From Gnetum montanum (lineage: Eukaryota > Streptophyta > Gnetopsida > Gnetales > Gnetaceae), in assembly GCA_015680685.1 (NCBI GenBank), contig MNCI01005245.1:647613-711612 (forward strand): a stretch of 64,000 bases of DNA, read 5' to 3'. Positions 45,794-57,694 of the stretch are shown piece after piece (the stretch's first letter is position 1; the number at the start of each line of letters is the position of its first letter). The notes under the pieces are model-generated. The model was not told the origin of the DNA, did not search any database, and saw only the letters and a list, made by a program, of their open reading frames with translations. A program made the position numbers and the translations under genes.

Positions 45794-48700
45794 AGATCTG
45801 CAAATGATTATGTTAGTGTGTTGGTGACATGCAAATCATGTACCTTAAAGCCTTGTGATGCTAGTTTTGTTTGATCTATTGATCATATCATGTGTTTCTA
45901 ATTTACCTTACAAAACATTCTTGTCCTACCCTCATGTTTGCATTAGAACCTCACTACATTCAATTATCAACTGTTGAGCCCTACCTTGCAAAAATAGGAT
46001 CCCCACTAGCTTCATTAATCTATGTCGAACTTTCACTACTTAAGTTGCTATTGCCTTCTGATGCTTGTCCTATCTCTCTATAAAGAAATAATATTGTGAA
46101 TATATGTATTTTTTAATTTTTTTTACCTCATATTAGAAATATATATTATTTACTCCCATATTTACTAGTATCAAATATCAATTTTATAATTACTTTGTTC
46201 TCATAATATAGTATGACCATCTTTCTCAACATCTAGGGTAAATATTCTTGGTTTTTGATTAAAACAAATGTCAATATTGATTATTTTCTTACTCTTAAGA
46301 AAGACATATACTAATTCTAAAAAAAAAAAATATTTAGAGTTAAAAGTCATATTTTGATATTAGAAAAGATATCTTAAAGATGAAATACATCTATACCTAC
46401 ATCTTTTAATTTTTATTTAAAATCTAGAAGGATGTAACTTCTTCATTACTAAGTTTTAAAATCTAATCTTAGGTTTGTTTGAAAGCTCTTAAAAAGATAT
46501 ATGCACATCTAAAAAATTTATATTGATTAGATATCATTTTATTAATAAAATCTAGATTGAAAATATGATTAGGAAAATTGATTCTTCACCTTACTAATAT
46601 TAATAAATTAATTAGTTGGTGAGAGATGTGATGAAACTGATGATGGTGAGTGATGATGAGATGGTATATGAATAATAAAAGTTGATTGTTTGATTAGTTA
46701 CTTTTAGAGAATTCTAAAATGTAATGATTAATTTCATTTTGTTCATCAAAAGCTTTCCTTCTTTTCTTCATCTTCATTTATCAAAAACTAAATTGTATTG
46801 ATTTCATCATTATTCATCCCATGTTTTAAGGGAAAGAAAGGACATTCTACTTATAGAAATGACCAAGAACCAAAGTATATCCATTGGAGACAAGTTTTCC
46901 TTGCCCATTTATTTCTTAAAATGGAGTTTTAAAGAGAATTTTAAAAGGTATTTGATTTTTTACTAAAAGAAATTATTGGACTTTGAAGTTCAATTTACAT
47001 TATTTTTCATCATTTTTAATAAGAAAAAATCAAAAAATCATCCTAATATTTTTACCTTAGAATGATAAAAGACATTATTGTACTATCCATGCAACCTATG
47101 ATTGTAGCCATTTTTTTGATACTTCGATGACTAGGAGAAGTGTAGATTCAACATGGTCAAATCTCCTTAGGCTATAAAAATGACCTTAACATCATCTTTT
47201 TAAATAACATTTTTGGCTTCAACAAGCTCGTAGTAGTCAATCTAGAGCATTCTCTAGATGCCAGGCATTAGTTTTGATAATTTTAACAACTTTCAAGCAC
47301 TGAGACAACATGTTCCACATGGGTGACACTTGGTGACACTCATGTTAGCTCTAGAATCACTTGCTTACATCACCACTCTAACTAGCTTTGAAAACATATC
47401 TCCTAGCCATAATTTTAATCTCATTAAGCCTCTAATGACTAGTCTACATCACCACTAGAACAACAAACATTAGTTTTCGTAGTTCTAGAGACCTCATAAG
47501 GCTTGAATTAGCATGTTTTTCCCATGTGATGCCTAGGTGACACTAACATTAATGTCAACATCACTGGGAAGTCACATCATATAAACTCAATTCCATATAA
47601 TACTTTTGGCTTCATAAAATCTTTAGCATTCATCCCACATCCTTCTATCGAAAATGAACTCTTAGTTACTAAGCTTGAATCCTACGAATTTTGGGAAATC
47701 CTAGACCTATAAATATTGGGTTTTGATATGAATTCAAGATCGATTTCTTAAGATCCTAGTCCACTTTTTGAATTTCTCAAGATTCCAAGTGTTCATCTAG
47801 AAATGTTCTTTACACCTCTACAAAGACATCTCCATGAACTAAGTGTTAAGATACTTAGCATGCAGTTATAAAAGGTCTTTGAATTGATATAACCCTTGAT
47901 AAATCAAATATGGACTTAACCTATCACACATGAACTAGGAATGGTAGGGAATGATGAGAAAGTAAAATTTTTAATATTAAAAATGACTAAGTGTAAAGTC
48001 TCTAGAAAATAGACTAAGAATGGATTATCAAAAAATAAACTAAGTGTAGAATAAGCTATGAATGATGGAATAAAAATTAGGTATAAAATATAAATAAAAA
48101 GCATAAAATATTAAAATAGTGTAGCTATAACATGAAAGGAAGGGTCTTGGTTCCCTTCTCAAATGATGAAGTTTTTATACTGAAAAAAATTAAGTATAAA
48201 AATGCCAAAAATTTGAATAAGTATGGAATGAAATGTGAGAGATGGAATATAGAATAAGTATAAAGCTTATATAAAAGGACATAAAATGTTGAAATATTAA
48301 TATTATTATATAGAGAGAAGGATATCAGATCCCTCCTAGAAAAATAGAATTTTAATGTGAAAAAATAACTACATGTATATGCGAAAAATTTTGACTAAGT
48401 ATATAATGTAATGTAATATATAGAAAAAAATTCTAAGTATAGAATGCAAGTAAAAAAACATAAAATAATCAAAGTGAGATGCTTCAATATGAGGAAAAGA
48501 TCCCAAATCTTTTCCAAAATAATAAAATACTTTATTGATGAGTTATGAAGTGTTCACCTCCTATGGAGGACTAAACTACAAATGATGGGAGAAAAAAATA
48601 TGTATGATAGAACTAATAAAAGAAGTTCAAATTTTAAGCAAAATAGAGATTTAATGATAGAATTGAATCTTTAGAGTGTTAGGTGACAGATTGGAAAGCT

Positions 48701-51213
48701 ATAGGCATGATTTGGGGTTAATTTTGAGTTAAGGTGGGGCTATTTCAGCCAAGGTTCTTGTCACTGATGCTAGAGCTAAAAAAATTTTCAACTTTGGAAA
48801 GTGCTATGAAAACCTAACAATTCTATCTTTGGAAGTGATGTTGAAGGTGCAAAAGGTGTCCAAGGAGCATACGGGTCTTATAGTGGAGGTAGGTGCTCAT
48901 GCTCTTAATCTCTCAAAATTTGATAAGTGCTCTCAAATCTCAAAAGATCCAACTTAAAACTTATGTTTTGAGCTTGTATTTATAGGTTTAAAGTTGCCAA
49001 ATTTAACTTAGGGTTACTAGAACTGAACTCAAAATCAAGTGTAACTTATTACTAAGTTCGAAACTATCAAGTCTAATCTTTGGTTTTAGTAAACACAACA
49101 ACTTATTGAGGTGATGTTAATGCTAATGCTAATGTAGTGTTAGCGTTAGCTCTTAAAGTTAGAAAAATTTTAACCATTTTCCCAACTAAAAATTCTAACT
49201 TTGGAAAGGTCAAAATTGACCTTTAAATGTATTAGGATGGTAATTTGAAGTGCCAAGAGACTTGTAGACTAGTGGAAAGCTATGAACTTAGCGTATGGAA
49301 CAATTTGAAGATGCTAAGATGAGTTCTAATCTTTCCAGTGTCCCATACTTAGCTAAAAATATTAATTTTTCAAGTTTTAAAAAATTTCCAAAAAAGTGCA
49401 AATTTTGGCAAAACTATTATTGATGAGTTGTCATGGCCTTGGGTGTTCATGGTGCACAACAAAACAAAATTTTGACAAGATTCATGAGTCCCTATGATGG
49501 TGATACTACTACTGATGTTGATGTTGACACAACATTAGAATTAGTTCCTAGAATTAGAATAGTTTTGACAAATTTCCTAGCTAAAAATTCTAACTCTGGA
49601 AAGACTAAGATTGACCTTGAAATAGGTCAAGATGTTTTGAAGCACTGAGAGACCAATAAACTTGTAAAAAGTTGTGAACTTGTTGTATGGGATGATTCAA
49701 AGATGTTGACATGAGTTCTGATTTTGCTAGTGTTTTATACTTAGCAAAAAATGTTAATTTTCCAAGTGTTAGAAAATTTGCAAAAGAAGTAGAAACTCTA
49801 GAAGCCTAGAGTGCCAAAACTATTGTTGATGAGTTGTCTTGGCCATTGGGATCCATGGAGCACATCAAAACATAGTTTTGTAAGATTTGAAAGTCCTAGC
49901 AATGGCGGTGATACTAGCACTAACTCTAATCATGGGAGTCAACATCAATACCACTTAGAAAAAATTTTAGACTTTTTCTAGAATTTTTCTAGAGTTTCCA
50001 TAATTGATGCTAAGAGGTTGGAATGTGATCCTGAATGGCTCTAAAAGATCTTCAAATGCTAGAAATTTGTTTTTCAATGATATTTTTATGGGCATTTTGT
50101 GTTTTGAATTCGAAGGAAATCCAATTTGACATTTTGTTGCCTCTAACACTTAGAAATGTTCCAATGCCAAGGGTCCTAGGGTCAAATTACCAAATTTGTC
50201 AAATTCAAGCTCTGTGACACTGGTGTAGCTTAGGATGTACCATTTATGGTCTCATAGGGTGCATAATCCACAACATTTTAAACACTTAGAAAAATTTGGT
50301 TTTGGAGTTTTTTGGAGATCATAGAAAATTCAGTTCCTAAGTTAGATTATGAATCTAAATGGGTTTTAATGGTTCATAGGAGTTGAGAATGTACCTTGTG
50401 ATGATGTATTTTGGGGATTTGATGCTCAAATCCTCATGGAATTATGTTGAAACTACAATTGCTCTTGATTCAAAGAAAATACAAAAGATGGATATAACAA
50501 TAAGAGCGTTAACATCTATGTCACTTATATTGGTCATGTGCTTCATGGTGATCCTAATGTCATTAATACTTTGTTAGCTTAGTCTTGTTGCTTATGTCAC
50601 TGATACCATATGCATATATACTAACACCAATGTTAACATCATATCTACAAGCATCAACGTCATCACTACCTACATCATTGTGTCACCTAATTTCAACATT
50701 GAAACAACATCCAGAAATTACTTTTTTTTTGCATCTCAAATTAGCACCAAACAACATCAACAAACTTCCCATCCATCTGTTAACTTGTAAGACCTTAAAA
50801 TTCATCATTTGAGATATGTTTTTGCTCATAAATTAAAGTTTTCAATTAAAAATTCCAATCTTGTCATTATAAGTAATACCCTAATTATATCTTGGCCCTT
50901 CATAAAGGTGAACTTTGTCATTTAATCAATTAAAGTATTCTTTATTTTTTTGTGAAGGTAAAACCTAAACCCTATCTCATATATTAATCTTTTATTTATA
51001 GTTCATATTGCATGTCCTAGTTATTTTAATTACATTCATACTGTTGAGATCTCTGTAAACTTACCTTTATGTATATTATTGTTTATTGATATTCCTACCA
51101 TTTCTAGATCATGGATGATAGGATAAGTTCATATTTAATTATAGGATTATGCCCCTTCATTTCGTAATCGTCTATCTGTTGAGCGATATATCATTCCAAT
51201 GATCATTTATAGT
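45794..51213. other. AT-rich non-coding part of copy B
   Basis: Matches 24670-29973 of copy A, including the ~405-bp tandem repeat (49100-49900). No conserved reading frame. Ends with TAGT (51210-51213) at the caulimovirid boundary. Confidence 0.7.
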
Positions 51214-51388
51214 GTTATGAGTTCTCAAATTTTAGTGTGAATAATAGGAGCATTGAAGTCATTTTCCAGATATCTCTATGCGTGATTGTTGTTTATGTTA
51301 CTCATGGCATTCTACGACTTTGTGTTTCTACTTCTGCAAAAATCTTAAGAAATAATGAGTGTGTTGAGTGAGAGTTTTGGGTAAGAGT
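51214..51388 (+). other. Non-coding viral sequence upstream of the primer site
   Basis: Absent from copy A, so it belongs to the insertion. In a circular genome this would be the end of the intergenic region. No clear TATA or polyadenylation signal can be fixed. Confidence 0.5.
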
Positions 51389-51400
51389 TGGTATCAGAGA
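51389..51400 (+). promoter_or_regulatory. tRNA-Met primer-binding site of the caulimovirid
   Basis: TGGTATCAGAGA, eleven of twelve bases of the well-known initiator tRNA-Met site (TGGTATCAGAGC), ~350 bases ahead of the movement-protein frame. By convention this is the start of a caulimovirid genome map. Confidence 0.88.
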
Positions 51401-51744
51401 CAAGTTCGTGTCGTAGTAAGAGTGTGGGGGCCATGCATGGTGTAAGGCACATAGTAGAGTTGACAAACAAGTGTGAGTAAGTCGCGTAGCAAGACATGGT
51501 ATATTGAGTCTACTACGAATAGACATGGCGATTGACAATCGATCATTATTAGGTTCTTCAAATCCATACACATTGTTTATCTAAATTTTGTAGTACTTCA
51601 TCCTGTAGCACTATGCCTCTTGTCCCCAAATAGAGAGAGATTTACCCAATGTGCAAATTATCCCCTTTAGAATCCTTATCATCTATGCACTTCTCAAAAT
51701 GAAAATTAGAAATAAGTTGATCAGGTTTGTGACTTGTCGCCCTC

Positions 51745-52180
51745 TCATTTTTTACCCCTATTGAGGTAAGGAAATGGATTACATTAGGTTATAACTACAT
51801 CCATATAGCATATCTTGATGTACATGTCCATCCACATTTCAACTACCACTTAAAGAACCCTTACTAGATTACTCTAGTGGATCAAAGATTCAAGAACTTC
51901 AAAGACACAATAATTACCTACGTTAAAGGCCATCTTGAATTAGATGCCTTGGTAGTCACCTTACCTAAATTTACTCTTTCCCTTAGAGATAGGAATCTAT
52001 TTAATAGTCTTATGATAATTACATATATTCCATTAGATATGAAGTGTGGAAGCATGTATGCAATAGTAGGAACTAGATTAGTTTTTAAGCTTTTCCAAAG
52101 TGTTAGCATTAAAACATTATTTCCTTTCAGAGAATAGTCAGTATCATGTGGAAGATCTAATATTGAGTATGGATTTACCT
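51745..52180 (+). pseudogene. Movement protein domain (30K superfamily), caulimovirid
   Basis: The frame has a W-x-x-x-(G)-(Y/F)-N-x-(I)H block (KWITLGYNYIHI), a TLVDQRF block, then LPKFTLSLRDRNLF carrying the near-invariant Asp of 30K proteins, and a KCGSMYAIVGTRLVFK segment. Open from 51877 to 52137, with one stop just before (~51865). Movement proteins carry virus through plasmodesmata. Here the frame is broken at both ends, and no start codon in context can be assigned. Confidence 0.85.
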
Positions 52181-53280
52181 TAAATACTAAGGATCTCCTA
52201 ATCCATACATACTATCCCTAGTTAGATGATACCCTAGATGAATTTTATGATCACATCTGCCCAAAAAGATCAAGCCATAACTTTGGAATAAAACTTTACA
52301 AAGTTAAGTTCAAAACATCTAAGTTTTCAGAAACAGATCCATTCTTCTCTCTTGAACAAGGAGAATTGAGTCATAGGAAGCAGACCATCTAACTAATCTC
52401 AAACCCTTCCGATCTATTACCAACCCGAAGATCTTTTTGTTTGCCAAGACCCAAACTCCTTGAGGAAGACCTGGAGACTAGGATGAGACATATTTTTAAA
52501 GAATTGAATATTACATATGATGTGAATAAAATTCTAGGGAAATAACCACAAAGACAACATGCTCCAAAAGTAGAGTTCTTAGAAAACCCTAACATCCCTG
52601 AACCTTAAGGAAAAGGGAAACAAGTTCAAAAAGAGATAAACACCTCTAAATCTAAAATTGAAGATCCTTCTGGATCTGAATTTGAGAAATTAGAATTGTG
52701 TCTACACATAGCCAAAATAAAATATGACCATCAATATCATTGTGCTGAATGTGACTCTCTTCTAAAAATAGGGATGAACATTGGAGAAAAAGAATCTAGA
52801 GAAAAACCTCCCATAGAAGAATTCAAATCAAAGATAGATCAAGCACACCAACTTTTCCAAAAATTCTCCATAGAAGCTCCTCCAGATACAATTAGGCTCT
52901 AGAATTGAACAAATAGTAGATTAAGTTCACTAATATGTGAAGCCTATGTAAATCAACAGAACTTTGCAAAATAAATAAAAAACTAGAAAAAGTTAATCAA
53001 AAATTTTAAAAGTTAGAAAAGTAATGGATTCCTAAGTAAACCACCCAAGGTATTTCTTTTGATCCTATGAATGATATACCAGAGTATGGAACCAACGTCA
53101 ACTCCGCTGGATCTCAAAAAAAACCCCATAAGCCAAAATACACTAGAGAGCAAAAGGGAAAAGGTAGGATCAACACAAATGTAGAATCTTCCATGGTAAT
53201 TAATTCAGATGAAAATAGAACCTAATTAGATTTTTAGGAAGAAAATTTAGTTAAAAAATGCTAAAGTATATACGCAAGCA
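52181..53280 (+). pseudogene. Linker between movement and coat protein, caulimovirid
   Basis: Same frame as the movement protein. Rich in K, E, S and P, with several stops. One 68-codon open piece (52696-52902) contains a CAECDSLLKIG segment and is helix-rich. No recognised enzyme domain. It equals the poorly conserved N-terminal extension of the coat-protein region. Confidence 0.6.
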
Positions 53281-54210
53281 CTAGAGGATTATCAAAGGAT
53301 CTCCACTAGACAAATCAGTGAATGTGATCCAAAGTTTAGTATGGATAAATGTTCCTTTTTTGAAAGTAAAGATATCATTGATAAAATCACAGGCTTTATT
53401 GGTAGACAAGTCATCCTTCACAAAAAGATAGTTAAACATGGCATATAAAATTGTGTATTTAACTTCATAGGAAGCTTGCATAGATGGTGGAATCAAATTG
53501 ATGGAGATATTAAAAGGAAGTTATTATCTAGATCATCAAGTTTGTTTGTGAATGCCATTACCAAAGAATTTTTAGGTAATAAAGATAATTATATAGATTT
53601 ATGCAAAGAAATGTACTTTGCTGCTAAAGTAGATAGGATATAAGATGTTACTCCATTTTTAGATCCAATGGAAGATTGGTATTATAGAGGTAAGCTAACA
53701 CATGATAGAGAGTCCAAGGAACATTTATTAGGAGCTCTACCATCTCCATTTAACAAAAAATACTAGCAAGAAATTAAGTATCATAATAGGACTTTAGAAG
53801 ATATGAGTTTTAATTATATTAGACAACTCATTGAGGATGTCAACAAAGACTTATGTCATGACCTTAGTGCCTAATTAGTTATGAAGCAGATTAATCATAA
53901 ATTAGGAAGATCATTTTGTAAAATCATATTTCCATGAGATCAGTGGAAAAACCAAAAATGGATTAATAAAGAAAAGATTCTTATTTCTCTAGATCTAGGT
54001 ACCGATCTTAGCAAAATAAACAATCTTTTAGGTGACATCGACAGGCTTGGAGACAAAAGTCCTTGGTTTAACATTCCTGATATTTTAAAGGAATGTTCAA
54101 ACACCACAAAAAAAGGCTCCCTAAGGGAAGCATTAAATGTTTTGTATGCCAAGAAAATCACTTTGCTAGCAATTGTTCCCAAAAAGATAAACATTCCTGA
54201 CAAGTAAATT
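53281..54210 (+). pseudogene. Coat protein with CCHC zinc knuckle, caulimovirid
   Basis: The first part (53281-53760) is a helical capsid-like region with a few stops (for example at ~53449 and ~53641). After frame changes, a basic stretch KGMFKHHKKRLPKG leads to CFVCQENHFASNC (54138-54176), a perfect C-x2-C-x4-H-x4-C knuckle. In caulimovirids this combination packages the viral nucleic acid. A stop follows six codons later. Confidence 0.85.
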
Positions 54211-54983
54211 TTATTAAGCATTATAATCTTTTGGAATAATATTATGAACTCATATGGGATCCCATTATAACTTTTGAACCCAAAGATATTTATATTGTAT
54301 TCAATGAATTCTCTGATTACGATGTTAGTGATCTTGAACCTTATTTTGAGGATGGGGGAGATGGAGATAGTAGTGACTTTGATGTAGTTTATTTCCATAT
54401 GAATCAAGGACACAACCAATGCTCCTATTGCAATATGAATTAAGGACATAGCCAACACCCCTTTAGGTGCATAGGTACTTAGAAACCTAGCTCCTCATGA
54501 ATTAGTACTATCTCAGAACTAGAGGATGAAAATATCTTTGATACTATCTTTGTAGACCTGGTAGAAAGAGATCCTAACTACAAAATCATAAAACATCAAC
54601 TATACAAGTTAGAAAAGGAATTAGCTGAAAAATCCATTAATGACATAAATAAGATTATGTCATTAAAAAGAAGAATAAAAGACAAGCACAGAGAGCTAGA
54701 TGAACAAAGGTATACTATTGAAGAAAAATGGTTCAAATATTCTGACTCTTAACCTATAGAAACATAATTAGAGTCAGAACACATAGAGTAAAATAAGTTA
54801 GAAGTATGAAATAATGAGAAGGAAATATCTCTTAATAAAGCTCCATTGTTAATCGATTCCACACTAAGAATGCAACGTATATCTTAGTTAAGAACGTTTA
54901 TACAATGGGAAACTGATGAAATTGCTGAGTTAGAAAGAATTGAGGAAAGCTTCCAAAGACAGCAATATCAAGAAGAATCACAA
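54211..54983 (+). pseudogene. Acidic and coiled-coil linker with a second Cys/His cluster, caulimovirid
   Basis: A D/E-rich run (EDGGDGDSSDFD near 54350) is followed by a second Cys/His group at 54415-54470: two GH(N/S)Q phrases around CSYC, ending FRC, with one stop between. A heptad-like stretch follows (YKLEKELAEKSIND near 54605 and later ELERIEESFQRQQ). Placed between coat protein and protease. Function is not known. Confidence 0.55.
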
Positions 54984-55560
54984 GTGATGCCTATCAACTC
55001 AGTTAATAACAATAGGTTAACTACTTTACCTATCTTTACATTTATGATTAAAATAAAAGAATTTAAGCCATACCTAGTGGATGCCCTTATTAGTAGTGGT
55101 GCAGAAGTCTCTGTAGCTAGAAGGGACATAATTCTGTCCCACTTTTGGAAAAAAAGAGAAAGAACACGTGTAACCTTTAATACCCAAAAGGTATTGCTAG
55201 AATTCAAGGCTAAAATTATGAGTTAGACTACTAATGGTAAGATGATTAAATTAGAAGTATGCCAGTGTGACATAAGGTTGTATGAATTACTAATAGGTAT
55301 TGAAAATCTAGGAGTCTTAGAACCCTACATGATAGGTAGGAACTATATTTTACTAGGAAATAATAAATTCTATAGGTAGAGCTCTTACATGATCAGATTT
55401 CCAAAAGATATAAACCCAAAGATTGGAAAAACACAATGGCTAGTAAACAATGTAGGAAAATTGTAAGACTAATTCAAACCAATATAAGAATGACTATTAG
55501 AATTAGCTAATGAAGACCCTACTATCTTTCGAAATAAGAAGGAGCACTTGTGCAATATCA
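54984..55560 (+). pseudogene. Aspartic protease domain, caulimovirid
   Basis: LVDALISSGAEVSVARRDII (55074-55133) is the active-site strand, but the position of the catalytic Asp codon (55092-55094) is Ser. The distal block KLEVCQCDIRLYELLIGIEN follows in frame after one stop. The downstream piece has a typical N-Y-I-L-L-G motif near 55341. As read it cannot be an active protease. In the virus it would process the polyprotein. Confidence 0.8.
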
Positions 55561-56430
55561 ATCTAAAAGACAATATTAAGATAAGATCAAAAGCACACCA
55601 TATTGGAATGCCTTCATCTCTTGAAGAAGAATGCAAAAAAGAAATCCAAAACCTACTAGGCAAAAAATAATACAACCTAGCACTAGTATGTTTTCTTGTG
55701 TATTATTCTACATAAATAAGAGAATTGAATAGGTAAGAGGGGAAAAGAGACTAGTAGTAAACTACAAGCCTCTTAATGATTTAATTAAATGAATCCAACA
55801 CCTAATACCTAATAAGGATGACCCTTTTAAAAGGCTCTTACATACTAATGTTTATTCTAAGTTTGATCTAAAATCTGGCTTTTGGCAAATATAGGTCCAT
55901 ACTCAAGATAGATGGAAAACAACCTTTACCATCCTAGGAGATCTTCATGAATGGACTATTTTACCATTTGAAATAAAAATGAAACCATCGATTTTCCAAC
56001 GATGCATGGATGGAATCTTCAGAAAACATCCTTTCATAATGGTATATATAGATGATATTCTAGTAATAAGTAAAACCCCTTAAGAACATCTTGAACATTT
56101 AGAATTATTTGGAAGACTTATAGATGAAAATGGATTAGTATTATCTCCTACCAAGATGCAGATCATGAAAGAAAACATTGAATTTCTAGGATTACACATA
56201 ACTCAAGGAACCATAGCCTTACAAAGCCACATCTTAGAATCTATAAAAAAATTTCCTAATGAGCTTAGAGACAAGACCCAACTTTAAGGATTCTCGTGAT
56301 GTATTAATTATGTTTTAGGGTTTTGCAAGAATCTTGCATAAGATAAGAAATGCTTGAATGAACAACTAAGCCTAAATCCTTCCCCATGGTCTCTAACACA
56401 TACTCAATAGCAGTGTGCTAATCTCCCAAA
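55561..56430 (+). pseudogene. Reverse transcriptase domain, caulimovirid
   Basis: The lead-in HHIGMPSSLEEECKKEIQ (to ~55650) is in the protease frame. The RT core from ~55700 lies in another frame: VNYKPLNDL, FSKFD-LKSGFWQI, a decayed PFG motif, FQRCMDGIF, and the catalytic VYIDDILV (56042-56065) with both Asp codons present. IEFLGLHITQGTI follows. At least eight stops fall in the domain. It would copy pregenomic RNA to DNA. Confidence 0.9.
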
Positions 56431-56845
56431 ACTTTAGCTTCCTATAAATAGAAAACTTATTGTTGAGATAGATGTGTTGAATGAATTTTGGGGAGTAGCT
56501 CTTAAAGAGGAAAAGGAGAATGTGGTAAGAATTTGTAGATATGCTTCTAGGAAGTTCAATGAGTCTTAACAAAATTATCATAACACCCATAAGGAGCTAT
56601 TAGCCATAGTAAAAGGAATAGAAAATTTTAGATTATTTTTACAAAATACTCATTTTATTATCTGCACTGATCTAAAGCATTTTGATTAGTACCTTGGCGT
56701 GAAATCTTTAAATAAGGTAGCCCACACTTAGTTGATCCACTGGGCTTTATATCTAGCTAACTTTGAATTTTTCATTAAATATATAGATGGAAAAAAGAAT
56801 AGCCTAGCAGATTCCCTAACTAGAGAGTTCCAACTCTCTATGTAA
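56431..56845 (+). pseudogene. RNase H domain and end of polyprotein, caulimovirid
   Basis: Motifs in order: LIVEIDVLNEFWGVAL (first acidic residue), NYHNTHKELLAIVKGIENF (Glu), FIICTDLKHF (Asp), KNSLADSLTREFQL (last Asp). The frame ends at taa 56843-56845, the natural position for the polyprotein stop. Five or so internal stops are present. Related to the RT frame without shift. Confidence 0.88.
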
Positions 56846-56867
56846 TTATTGATGCATTTTATTGTTT

Positions 56868-57542
56868 ATGTATATAGAAATTTTAATAAATGAAGGATGG
56901 AAACTTGGATCCTCTAGAAGATTCAGGGTGTGTTGGTTAAGGGAGTACTTCATGGCCACTTTAGAACAAACATAGGTGGTTGAATCACATGAACAAAAAT
57001 TCATGGCCTTCATAGATTTTATTCATAGCTGAAATGGTGATTCTCCTACTTTTGATATTATTCAAAAGATTTTCACATCCCATTGGGGAGCTAGGCCATA
57101 TACCTATCTCCAAACCCATCTAGAACTATGTCATCTAAATTGACCTAATACTATTTTAACCTAGCCTTATTATTAACCAAGTCCTTATCATGTTTATACA
57201 ATAGATCTCAACCCTTGGTGATTTGCAATTGTGCCTAACAAAGCATTTTGGACATTTTGGGTAAATTTTGGGCATTCTCTTGTTCATTATCTTGCCTCTT
57301 ATCCTAGATCATTTTAATAGGTGGAATGAATACCATGGAGACTATCTTTTGTATGCAAATTCTCAAACCAAAGGATGAAATTTCTTGGAAAATGGAGTAA
57401 TACAGATCCATTATCTAGTTTCCTGCATTAGCAAAAGGATTAATTTGAAAAATTCATAGGATGAAGCTTTCTATTAGGATATCTTCACCAGCACTCTTAT
57501 AGATATCCAACATCATTGCCTAGAGCATGGGATACACCCTAG
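56868..57542 (+). pseudogene. Downstream frame of unknown function (224 codons), caulimovirid
   Basis: A new frame opens at ATG 56868, 22 bases after the polyprotein stop and in a different phase. It reads MYIEILINEGWKLGSSRRF and continues with HWGARPYTYLQTHLELCHLN and AFWTFWVNFGHSLVHYLASY up to tag at 57540-57542. About twelve internal stops occur but I find no shift of frame over the whole length. Aromatic residues (W, Y, F, H) are abundant and no enzyme motif is recognised. Some caulimovirids are known to have a second ORF after the polyprotein with unknown role. Homology to those is an inference from position only. Confidence 0.6.
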
Positions 57543-57694
57543 TAGTCTTGATCTCCACACATTGAATTCTAGAATAGTCCCATTCTGAAATAATGGAGGG
57601 TATGAAAAGACCTTCTACCTAGCTGGAGAAATTTTTCTCCACATGCTCTATCATGGGACTCTGATAATGGCTCATAATAGTAACTATCATCCAC
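57543..57694 (+). other. 3' non-coding end of the caulimovirid insertion
   Basis: 152 bases with no coding frame, ending at CCAC before TAGT (57695-57698). The absence of this block from copy A shows that it came with the virus. Confidence 0.6.

Larger units (their letters stand above)
51214..57694 (+). mobile_element. Endogenous caulimovirid (pararetrovirus) insertion, 6481 bp, inactive
   Basis: Plus-strand order: tRNA-Met primer site, movement protein, coat protein with zinc knuckle, aspartic protease, RT, RNase H, then a separate downstream frame. This is the caulimovirid plan, and no integrase is present. Exact edges come from copy A, which lacks the block: TAGT lies at 51210-51213 and again at 57695-57698, once in copy A. 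The polyprotein changes frame at least three times (frame of 51877 up to ~53760, another by 53939, another from ~54080 to 55670, another from ~55700), and stops are numerous. It resembles the Petuvirus/Florendovirus type of single large polyprotein, but I cannot assign a genus by reading. It is a fossil and cannot be expressed as a whole. Confidence 0.93.

Noticed and set aside
53940-54458. 172-codon minus-strand open frame in the viral region
   Set aside because: Antisense shadow of the coat-protein region, with no motif and no fit to caulimovirid gene order, which is one-stranded.
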